64,000 nt of DNA from Alistipes sp. Its GTDB lineage: Bacteria; Bacteroidota; Bacteroidia; Bacteroidales; Rikenellaceae. The translations under genes were made by a program, and so were the position numbers. Positions 54,829 to 61,930 of the stretch are shown piece by piece. The stretch lies in assembly GCA_017408825.1 (NCBI GenBank), contig JAFQTX010000037.1:180478-244477 (forward strand), in the 5' to 3' direction. The first letter of the stretch is position 1. Each line of letters starts with the position of its first letter. Under the pieces are notes generated by a model. The model was given only the letters and a program-made list of their open reading frames with translations, did no database searches and was not told the origin of the DNA.

Positions 54829-56544
54829 TTACTCTTCGAGAGCCTGCGATATATTGATTATAAAGTCGCCCATACGCTCGATCTCCGATACTGTGTCGAG
54901 ATAGTAGACGCTCGACTGGTAGTTCGAACCATCGGTCTCGATCTTGCGAATCTCCTCCTCGCGGATGTTGTTACGAAGCTCGTTAATCTCAATCTCGCAA
55001 TCAGTAGCAAGGCGAACACCGATGTGGTCAAACTCCTCGGCACGAAGGTTATCTATCATCACGCCATAGGCCTTGTCTACGGCTGTGAGCATCGCATCGA
55101 GCTTAGCGCACTGCTCCTCCGTAAAGCTCTTGCCGTGGCTATTGCGACGAGCAAGGATGCGGCCCACGCTCTCGCCCGAATCACCGAGGCTCTCAAGCTC
55201 GCCGATAATCTTATACATACGCTTGGTCTCGGTACGTGTAGCCTCAGAGATGCTATCCTCGGGTAGCGAGTTGAGGAACTGAGCAATCTCATACTCAATA
55301 CGATCCGAAATCTCCTCATACTTAACGAGCCTCTGACGTGCAGCCTCAAACTCCTTATCGTTCTTAGCGGCAATAGCCTGACGGATATGGCCTACGGTGC
55401 GGCGTGAGATCTCGGCGAAGTGGATGACCTCGTTACGTGCCTGACCCACGGCAACCTCAGCAGTTGGGAGTGGACCAGCTGAGATATACTTGAGCTTCAC
55501 GTTATCCTCGTCGCCCTCCTTCTTATCCTTGATTACTGAGCTTACGATCTTCACAATCACAGGCACAAACCATATGAGGATTATGGTATTGAAGAGATTA
55601 AAGAGCGTGTGGAGCATCGAGATACCGTAGAGTGTTGCCATGCTCTCATCTGGAGTCATTGATATGGTCGCTGAATGCTCAATATCCATAGGGTTAGGCA
55701 GACCCATCCACGTGATCGTAGTACCCACAAGCGACAGGAACGGTGTGAATAGAGCCAAGGCCCAGCATACACCAAAGAGGTTGAAGAGTGTATGGGCAAG
55801 GGCTGCACGACGTGCGTTTGCGTTACCTACGGCTGCGGCAATGTTGGCCGTAATCGTAGTACCGATGTTCTCACCAAGCACCATTGCAGCACCCATCTCG
55901 AATGGTATCCAGCCCATATTAACCATTATAAGCGTGAGCGCCATGGTTGCCGATGATGACTGAAGCACGAGTGTCAGCACAGTACCAAATACCATGAAGA
56001 TAAGCACCGAGCCAAAGCCATAGCTTGTCCAGTTCTGGATGAAGGCAAGTACCTCGGGGGTCTCCTTAAGATCGGGCACCGACTCCTTCATCAGCGAGAG
56101 GCCGAGGAACAGCAGCGAGAAGCCCACGATAAGTTCGCTTATATGGCGACGTTTATCACGCTTCGAGAGGCTGAAGATAAAGCCCAGTGCCATGAGCGGC
56201 ACGGCGAAGAGTGAGATATCGGCCTTAAAGCCCAATAACGAAACAAGCCATGCGGTAACCGTAGTACCAATGTTAGCACCCATGATTACACCCACAGCCT
56301 GTGAGAGAGTTAGCAAACCTGCATTTACGAAACCTACGGTCATCACCGTTGTTGCCGACGACGACTGGATTACTGTTGTTATACCCAAGCCAGTCATCAC
56401 GCCCTTAAAGGGGTTAGATGTCATTGCAGTAAGGAAGCCACGCATCTTGCTACCTGCCGCCTTCTGCAAACCTGCACTCATAAGGTTCATTCCGTAGAGG
56501 AACATACCCAGTGCGCCGAGAAGTGTTAGTACTTGTAATACCAT
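54829..56544 (-). CDS. Na+/phosphate cotransporter with PhoU domain
   Basis: A 571-residue NptA/YjbB-type cotransporter. The membrane half has two inverted Na/Pi repeats, each with the QSSSAT motif (VIQSSSATTVMTVGF and LVLQSSSATMALTLI). From about residue 355 a cytoplasmic helical PhoU-like domain follows (RRTVGHIRQAIAAKNDKEFE ... IGELESLGDSGESVGRIL). The start at 56544 is used, because a longer frame to 56619 would run through the promoter. A TACATTTG promoter lies just upstream. Confidence 0.93.
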   Translation of the reverse strand: MVLQVLTLLGALGMFLYGMNLMSAGLQKAAGSKMRGFLTAMTSNPFKGVMTGLGITTVIQSSSATTVMTVGFVNAGLLTLSQAVGVIMGANIGTTVTAWLVSLLGFKADISLFAVPLMALGFIFSLSKRDKRRHISELIVGFSLLFLGLSLMKESVPDLKETPEVLAFIQNWTSYGFGSVLIFMVFGTVLTLVLQSSSATMALTLIMVNMGWIPFEMGAAMVLGENIGTTITANIAAAVGNANARRAALAHTLFNLFGVCWALALFTPFLSLVGTTITWMGLPNPMDIEHSATISMTPDESMATLYGISMLHTLFNLFNTIILIWFVPVIVKIVSSVIKDKKEGDEDNVKLKYISAGPLPTAEVAVGQARNEVIHFAEISRRTVGHIRQAIAAKNDKEFEAARQRLVKYEEISDRIEYEIAQFLNSLPEDSISEATRTETKRMYKIIGELESLGDSGESVGRILARRNSHGKSFTEEQCAKLDAMLTAVDKAYGVMIDNLRAEEFDHIGVRLATDCEIEINELRNNIREEEIRKIETDGSNYQSSVYYLDTVSEIERMGDFIINISQALEE

Positions 56545-56584
56545 AAATCTATTGTTATAAAATTTTTTTTCATCTTTTTCGACA

Positions 56585-56615
56585 CAAATGTATGAATGAT
56601 ATTTGGGCTTTACAA
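56585..56615 (-). promoter_or_regulatory. Promoter of the Na/Pi cotransporter gene
   Basis: On the minus strand TTG (56615-56613) and TACATTTG (56592-56585) are 20 bases apart, 40 bases before the ATG. Confidence 0.75.
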
Positions 56616-56701
56616 GCACGTTGCACGATTGTTACTCAATTTTAACCCTCTTGCAACAATCGCCCCGTCATTGTAACGATTTTGTAACAACGGCACGAGA
56701 A

Positions 56702-56733
56702 TTTGTCAATTTAGCATATATTTCGTATATTTG
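56702..56733 (+). promoter_or_regulatory. Promoter of the small outer-membrane barrel gene
   Basis: TTTG at 56702-56705 and TATATTTG at 56726-56733 with a 20-base spacer; start codon 24 bases downstream. Confidence 0.8.
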
Positions 56734-56757
56734 TGACAACAAATAAAACTTGAGGTT

Positions 56758-57330
56758 ATGAGGAGAGTACTAATCGCAGCTATTGCAACATTGGCTATAT
56801 CGTTCAGCGCATCGGCACAAGCCATCAGCGCTCAGCAGGGCGCAGAGTATCGACCACATGAGGTGAGCCTGTCGTACGGCTACATCACACAGCAGTTTTT
56901 GTTTAACAACTTCATCAACCTTGTAACACTTGGTCAGGGCGACATCGAGCCATTGCTCTTTGGAGCAGTAAGTGGCGAGTATCTCTACTTTGTCAATAAG
57001 TATATTGGCTTGGGTGGAACGCTCAGCTATGAGCATGGCCGTGAGACGCCCAATAAGAAGGATCTTAAGGCTCGCTTCCACTACGGCACGGTGATGCCTA
57101 CGGCGAAATTCTACTGGTTTAACCGCCCATACGTAGGTATGTACACAAATATCTCAGTAGGAGCAACGTTTGGCGTAGGCACAAAGAATGGAGAGTTCGA
57201 GACACGCATACTTCCAGCCTTTCATCTTGGCGCTGTTGGCCTCGAGGCGGGAGGTCAGCTACGAGGATTTCTCGAGGTTGGCTTTGGTGTGAAGGGATTT
57301 ATACAAGCAGGTATACGATATAAGTTCTAA
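56758..57330 (+). CDS. Small outer-membrane beta-barrel protein
   Basis: A 190-residue protein with a signal peptide (residues 1-20, ending ASAQA). After it come alternating beta strands with Gly and aromatic residues (EVSLSYGYITQQFLF, YLYFVNKYIGLGGTLSYEHG, FYWFNRPYVGMYTNISVGAT), and it ends with the barrel signal GIRYKF. Likely an eight-stranded outer-membrane barrel. No specific function can be given. Confidence 0.8.
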   Translation: MRRVLIAAIATLAISFSASAQAISAQQGAEYRPHEVSLSYGYITQQFLFNNFINLVTLGQGDIEPLLFGAVSGEYLYFVNKYIGLGGTLSYEHGRETPNKKDLKARFHYGTVMPTAKFYWFNRPYVGMYTNISVGATFGVGTKNGEFETRILPAFHLGAVGLEAGGQLRGFLEVGFGVKGFIQAGIRYKF

Positions 57331-57352
57331 GCTAAAGAGAAGGGAGTAAATT

Positions 57353-57392
57353 AATTACGCCTCACAGCATTGTGAGGCGTAATTATTTTTGT
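57353..57392. terminator. Bidirectional terminator
   Basis: AATTACGCCTCACA (57353-57366) pairs perfectly with TGTGAGGCGTAATT (57371-57384) around GCAT. T-rich on the plus side and A-rich upstream, it can end both the barrel gene and the convergent Bax-inhibitor-like gene. Confidence 0.92.
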
Positions 57393-57400
57393 ATCAATGA

Positions 57401-58099
57401 TTAATCTCTCGAGTTACCAAATATGCGCAACAGGAACAAGAAGAGGTTGATAAAGTCGAGATAGAGCGTAAGCGCACCAAGCAGCGCGAGCTTCTGACCT
57501 CCCTCATCTGCCGAGCCATACTCATAGAATATCTGCTTGAGCTTCTGAGTATCGTAGGCGATAAGACCTACAAAGATGATCACACCGGCATAGGTAATCA
57601 CCCACTGGAGCGTGCCAGAGGCAACAAAGATGTTTACGATGGTGGCGATGATCAGGCCAATGAGCATCATATACAATATGTTGCCGAGCTTCGAGAGATC
57701 CATCTTCGTAATATAACCAACAAGGCTCATAGCGAAGAACGTGCCCGCCGTAACGAAGAACGTAGTGGCAATCGTAGCACCGCTATATACGAGAAATATC
57801 GTCGAGAAGGTAGCTCCCGTAAGCACCGAGTAGAGGATGAACAGGAGTGTTGCCGTAGCCATCGACATACGCATAACACGTGCCGAGAGAAGGATAACCA
57901 CACCTAACTGGGCGAAGAACAAGATCCACACCGTAGAGGGGTTGTTGAACAAAAACTCAAGGAAACCTACCGACTGCGAGAGGAAGTAGGAGGTAATGCC
58001 TGTGAGTGTTAGCGCAGCAGCCATCTGCATATACATACTCTTAAACAGAGATGCAATCATCGACTGCGTCTGCGACTGAGCTGTTGAATAGTTTGTCAT
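57401..58099 (-). CDS. Bax inhibitor-1/YccA-family membrane protein
   Basis: A 232-residue protein with seven membrane helices of the TMBIM/Bax-inhibitor-1 family (pH- and calcium-linked channels or protease regulators). Family marks are AALTLTGITSYFLS, SVLTGATFSTIFLVYSG, GLIAYDTQKLKQIFYEYGS and the terminal LTLYLDFINLFLFLLRIFG. It is probably monocistronic. Confidence 0.93.
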   Translation of the reverse strand: MTNYSTAQSQTQSMIASLFKSMYMQMAAALTLTGITSYFLSQSVGFLEFLFNNPSTVWILFFAQLGVVILLSARVMRMSMATATLLFILYSVLTGATFSTIFLVYSGATIATTFFVTAGTFFAMSLVGYITKMDLSKLGNILYMMLIGLIIATIVNIFVASGTLQWVITYAGVIIFVGLIAYDTQKLKQIFYEYGSADEGGQKLALLGALTLYLDFINLFLFLLRIFGNSRD

Positions 58100-58205
58100 A
58101 ATATTAGTTGTTTACTTATAGTTTTAACGCTTGCAAAACACTTTTATTATATATAGAGCGCATCACACGGCGACATCTATCACCTTTAGCGCCAAAGCAC
58201 CCTAC

Positions 58206-58242
58206 AACGTGCAAATATAGCACGTTTTGGTGAATATTCAAA
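58206..58242 (-). promoter_or_regulatory. Promoter with flanking palindrome before the Bax-inhibitor gene
   Basis: On the minus strand TTTG (58242-58239) and TATATTTG (58219-58212) are 19 bases apart. AACGTGC (58206-58212) and GCACGTT (58220-58226) are perfect inverted arms that enclose the -7 box, an arrangement expected for a repressor operator. Confidence 0.65.
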
Positions 58243-58285
58243 CATAGGACTCTATTAGCCCGAAAATAGATCAATAGCTACCCCA

Positions 58286-60475
58286 CTACTGCTCGTCGTC
58301 CTTAGGCAGGACTAATACAACAAGTGGCTCAGAGATGATCTTCCCCTTACGAGCGACGAAGGTATACTCTCCAGGCTCCAGAGGGGTATATGGCGATGTT
58401 ATCTGCTGCTCGTCGAGATCGTAGATAGTTGCCTTGGTGGGCTTACCCTTGAGCAGAGTGGTGAAGTGTAGCTCCTCGCCAAGGGTTATAGTATCACGCT
58501 CAACCTCGATAACAAGATCGGCACTTGGAGCCACAGGCCTACCATCACGCACAAACAACACCCTCGCAAACGACTCATAGATGGGAGCACGATAAGCCCA
58601 ATATGAATGGAAACCATCCTCCGTAGGCACATGAGTGTTGCTCTTCAGCAGCTCTTCGCCATCCAGCTTACGATGACGATGCGTGATGCGACACTCTGCG
58701 GTGACATCCTCCGAGTCCTGCATAGCCGTAAACACCAAAACTCCCTCCTCATCGAAGATATCACGGTCGTATCTGAGCGAGAGGAAATCACGCATCACAA
58801 GAGTTATAGGCTTCGACTTTAGCCTACCCTTGGTGGCGTAAAACTCGTAGACGCCCGGGTGTCGAATATCGTGAACATATTGAAGCAACTCACCATCCTT
58901 ATTATACACATCGGTGTTGCGAGTAATATCCTTATCGCCCTGCATCACTCTAAAGCGTAAGGGGTTACGATCGAGCTGCATAAAGTATTTCCCCTCGGCA
59001 GTCTCGCTAAAACGTCTGTGGTTATCTCTCTTGATGCTGAGCACTATTGGCTTTGGCTCAACGACATCTACCACTACGGGGTTGGAGCACACACGGCCAT
59101 CGGTGGCATAGTAGCGGTATGTGCCAAGCTGCTGGGGCGTAACTCCCTGCGCATCTTTCGACACTACGTCACCACTCTCGTCACGCAACACATAGCCATC
59201 GTTCAACAGCTTATGGTCCAACTCATTATTTGTGTGCGAACCCCGATATACCGAGTAGCGGAACGTATCACCAAGCTCAACCGTTGTGGGGATGATGTTA
59301 AGGTGTAGCGAGTCGGCAGTCTCAACAGTCGCAATATTCGAGCTATGGTTATCGAACTGCGCAACAAGATTATACGAACGGTTAGCCTTCGTGAGTATCT
59401 CTCTATCGTATGCAAGCACCCCGCCATTATAACTAATGGTTGCATCGGCGGTGACATCACGACCATTTAATACTACCTCCACTCGCACCGAGTCGCCAGG
59501 CATAATGCGTAGGTGGTTATCACCGATAACCGCATAGCGATCTGCAACGATCTCCGAGTCGGTGCTCGAGCGCACAACTCTACGGTGACGCTCCTCGGTG
59601 GCCTCGTAGCCATAGACATTTAGTTGCAGTGCAGGCACTACACGCACAATTGCCATATTTGAGTTATAGCCATCATCCTCAGCAATATAGCGATACGTGC
59701 CTATCTCTGTTGGGGTGTCGCTAAACCAGGCCGACGCCCACTCGCCACGCTCGTCATAGCGGCTTAGCGACAAGAAGGCGTACTCATCAGGGTCGCATAC
59801 CACGCCACCTTCGAGATAGCTAATCTCGATAGGCTCGCCAAGCGTATAGACACTCTTCGAGGGCTTAATCTGCGAGTAGCGCTTCAGCGTAAACGGAGGC
59901 AACTCCTCGATCTGCCACTGCATACGGTCGCTACCAAGGAGCTTATAGGGTAGCGAGGCGGTCAGCGGGGTGCCATCCACATCTTTGGAACTCTGGTGTA
60001 GGCCCTTAACAAACTCCAACGACGCACGTATATCATCCTCGATATGAGGTATATACTTACTATACTGCTCATAGCCATTCTTGATATAGAGGTTGCCAAC
60101 CCAATATCTCTCCTTACCCTCTACGACGTTGCTAAATGTTATCTCGCTCGCAGTTGCCGACCAGTCAATAGTCATATATACCGAGCAATCGTACTGCACC
60201 TTTAAGGGCACTCTTTTACCACTCTCAAGCATCAGCGAATAGTCACCCGTCTGCACCACGCTTGTGGAGTGAATATAGAGCTTGTTGTCACGTGCGAAGT
60301 TAAAGTATAGCGACATATCGGGAACATCGTCGCTGCCCACCAGCTCACGCATGGAGAGCACCCACGTGCCATATAGACTCTCTTTTGGGGTTAGCTGCGG
60401 CGCGGAGCTCGAGGTCTGCGCATTTACGCCAAGTGCTACGAACATAAGGAGCAGGAGAGTAATTAATCGTTTCAT
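58286..60475 (-). CDS. Large secreted protein with Ig-like repeats, unknown function
   Basis: A 729-residue protein with a signal peptide (MKRLITLLLLMFVALGVNAQ). The N-terminal 180 residues form a beta-rich region starting ESLYGTWVLSMREL, like lipocalin-type ligand-binding domains. The rest looks like four to six Ig-like or cadherin-like beta modules: each opens with a statement such as TLGEPIEISY, LGDTFRYSVYRG or TLGEELHFTTLLKG and closes with GTYRYYATDG or GEYTFVARKG. No enzyme motif, lipobox or sorting tail is seen. It is probably exported or surface-exposed. Confidence 0.7.
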   Translation of the reverse strand: MKRLITLLLLMFVALGVNAQTSSSAPQLTPKESLYGTWVLSMRELVGSDDVPDMSLYFNFARDNKLYIHSTSVVQTGDYSLMLESGKRVPLKVQYDCSVYMTIDWSATASEITFSNVVEGKERYWVGNLYIKNGYEQYSKYIPHIEDDIRASLEFVKGLHQSSKDVDGTPLTASLPYKLLGSDRMQWQIEELPPFTLKRYSQIKPSKSVYTLGEPIEISYLEGGVVCDPDEYAFLSLSRYDERGEWASAWFSDTPTEIGTYRYIAEDDGYNSNMAIVRVVPALQLNVYGYEATEERHRRVVRSSTDSEIVADRYAVIGDNHLRIMPGDSVRVEVVLNGRDVTADATISYNGGVLAYDREILTKANRSYNLVAQFDNHSSNIATVETADSLHLNIIPTTVELGDTFRYSVYRGSHTNNELDHKLLNDGYVLRDESGDVVSKDAQGVTPQQLGTYRYYATDGRVCSNPVVVDVVEPKPIVLSIKRDNHRRFSETAEGKYFMQLDRNPLRFRVMQGDKDITRNTDVYNKDGELLQYVHDIRHPGVYEFYATKGRLKSKPITLVMRDFLSLRYDRDIFDEEGVLVFTAMQDSEDVTAECRITHRHRKLDGEELLKSNTHVPTEDGFHSYWAYRAPIYESFARVLFVRDGRPVAPSADLVIEVERDTITLGEELHFTTLLKGKPTKATIYDLDEQQITSPYTPLEPGEYTFVARKGKIISEPLVVLVLPKDDEQ

Positions 60476-60597
60476 ATTGCTTGTGCTTATATTTTAGTGC
60501 TGTTATTCACCCATAAAGATACGAATAATTTTTCAACTATTGATATACAATCACTTTTTTACCTTAGTGACGATAGCGACTATCATAGTTGTTTTTT

Positions 60598-61140
60598 TGA
60601 TGACCATTAAGACTATTGAGGCCATTGAGACCATTACGAGGTCGGGTATCACAGCGTTGTCCGTGGCCATCTCAATTGTCTTAAAGGTCTCAATTTTTTT
60701 AGGACCGTTAGGATCGTTAAGACCATTGAGACCATTACGAGGTCGGGTATCACAGCGTTGTCCGTGACCGTCTTAATTGTCTTAAAGGTCTCAATTGTCT
60801 TATTATTTAGGACCGTTAGGATCGTTAAGACCATTAGGACTATTACGAGGTCGGGTATCACCATTGTCCGCAACCAGCTTAATTGTCTTAAAGGTCTCAA
60901 ATTTTTTTTAGGACCGTTAGGACCATTAAGACCATTGAGACCATTACGAGGTCGGGTATCACCATTGTCCGTGACCGTCTTAATTGTCTTAAAGGTCTCA
61001 ATTGTCTTATTATTTAGGACCGTTAGGACCATTAAGACTATTGAGACCATTACGAGGTCGAGTATCACAGTGTTGTCCGGGGCCATCGTAATTGTCTTAA
61101 AGGTCTCAATTGTCTTCTTTATTGTCAGAGTGGTGCTTAT
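60598..61140. repeat. Five-unit 101-108-bp higher-order repeat array
   Basis: Five units carry the core (reverse orientation) ACGAGGTCGGGTATC at 60636, 60737, 60845, 60946 and 61052, so periods are 101, 108, 101 and 106. Each unit has GACCATTAAGACC-type 9-mers, the core, a GTTGTCCGTGACC segment and TTAATTGTCTTAAAGGTCTC. The left and right halves of a unit are imperfect reverse complements. Frames through it are low-complexity and not credible genes. The region 60476-60597 just before it shows no gene. Confidence 0.88.
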
Positions 61141-61156
61141 GTGGCGCTGATAGGAG

Positions 61157-61235
61157 AAATGGCGGATGGGACATACTTGAGCGTATTTCCCATTCGCCAT
61201 TTTGACTGAAGCGTCGCAGAAGCGCCGCTATCACA
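61157..61235. repeat. ATGGGACATAC hairpin and flanking module
   Basis: A 20-bp near-perfect stem (61157-61176 against 61183-61202) with the loop TTGAGC is a close copy of 54619-54663. A degenerate GCGTCGCAGAAGCGCCGC module follows. Confidence 0.82.
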
Positions 61236-61239
61236 ATAA

Positions 61240-61259
61240 AGTAGCCCCTCCGGGACTCG
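61240..61259 (-). repeat. Duplicated 3' end of tRNA-Arg (att-like)
   Basis: AGTAGCCCCTCCGGGACTCG here is identical to the last 20 bases of the tRNA-Arg region (61537-61556). Only the T-arm and acceptor end are present, so it is not a tRNA gene. It looks like an integration footprint. Confidence 0.75.
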
Positions 61260-61383
61260 GACGGCTTCAGCCGTAGAGCCGACACCTTATAAAAAAAGCG
61301 CAGGGCGCAAGCCCGAGCAATAAACCTCTGTCATATCGGCTCAACCCGCAGAAAGTGAGTAGTGCCGATAGACGGCTAATGTA

Positions 61384-61494
61384 GTAGTAATCACCACCGC
61401 TCTGGCGGCGGGAGGTGGTGGGTGTGAATGGAGCTCGCTCCAAATTCACACTCACCGCATCACGGGGACTACTCAAGTAGTCGGTGATTACTAC
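61384..61494. repeat. Nested palindrome (multi-branch hairpin)
   Basis: Outer arms GTAGTAATCACC (61384-61395) and GGTGATTACTAC (61483-61494) are perfect. Inside are GACTACT/AGTAGTC (61467-61482), GTGTGAAT...ATTCACAC with an inner GGAG/CTCC (61422-61451), and CCGC/GCGG pairs near 61397-61410. The whole could fold as a cloverleaf-like structure. It lies between the tRNA-Arg terminator and the duplicated tRNA end. Confidence 0.8.
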
Positions 61495-61501
61495 GCTAAA
61501 C

Positions 61502-61530
61502 AAAAAAAAGGATAAGCCTAAGCCTATCCT
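61502..61530 (-). terminator. Terminator of tRNA-Arg
   Basis: On the minus strand AGGATAGGCTTAGGCTTATCCT folds as a hairpin and is followed by eight T, nine bases after the tRNA end. Confidence 0.85.
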
Positions 61531-61538
61531 AAAAACAG

Positions 61539-61610
61539 TAGCCCCTCCGGGACTCGAACCCGGATTTAAGGTTTAGGAAACCTTCGTTCTATCCCTTGAA
61601 CTAAAGAGCC
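61539..61610 (-). tRNA. tRNA-Arg (anticodon CCU)
   Basis: A 72-base cloverleaf reads on the minus strand: acceptor GGCTCTT/AGGGGCT (with three G-U pairs), D-stem GTTC/GAAC, anticodon stem AAGGT/ACCTT with loop TTCCTAA (anticodon CCT, reading AGG), T-arm CCGGG-TTCGAGT-CCCGG and discriminator A. CCA is not encoded. Confidence 0.93.
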
Positions 61611-61863
61611 TCGAGGTGCAACAAAATCGCTACCGAAACACAAAGATACAATTTTTTTATGAAATACGAAAACAGATTGGCGATTATTTGACCTTAAGGC
61701 TACAAATATGCTCTATTAAGCATAGCCGCAGAGTGCCCAATGGAAAAATTATACAAATAACCAACAATCCTTCAAACGCCATATTATCGTAATACACAAA
61801 GCATTACACACATCAACACATCATTAATCACAAATAGACGATTAGAAATTTAGTTGAAAAGGG
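61611..61863. other. Gene-free AT-rich spacer upstream of tRNA-Arg
   Basis: No gene is seen. A TATCTTTG box on the minus strand (61648-61641), 30 bases before the tRNA, is its probable promoter. The rest up to 61863 is AT-rich without recognisable structure. Confidence 0.6.
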
Positions 61864-61892
61864 TTGTATGTCGATAAAAATCGCTATCTTTG
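61864..61892 (+). promoter_or_regulatory. Promoter of the acyl-CoA synthetase gene
   Basis: TTG at 61864-61866 and TATCTTTG at 61885-61892 with an 18-base spacer. The box lies inside a longer open frame from 61868, supporting the ATG at 61931 as the start. Confidence 0.75.
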
Positions 61893-61930
61893 CAGCTGTT
61901 AAACTGACTATTAAACAAACCAAATATATT

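Noticed and set aside
60598-61140. CRISPR array
   Set aside because: Units are 101-108 bases and repetitive throughout; there are no unique spacers of constant length and no cas genes.
60649-61200. Coding regions of 130-183 residues in the repeat array
   Set aside because: Low-complexity translations (TIKTVTDN, LMVLTVLN) on both strands follow the 9-bp period, which always keeps frame; no start context.
61240-61259. Second tRNA gene
   Set aside because: Only 20 bases of T-arm and acceptor match; no D-arm or anticodon arm follows.
61267-61503. 78-residue minus-strand protein
   Set aside because: The frame runs through nested palindromes and lacks any coding signature; better explained as structured non-coding DNA.
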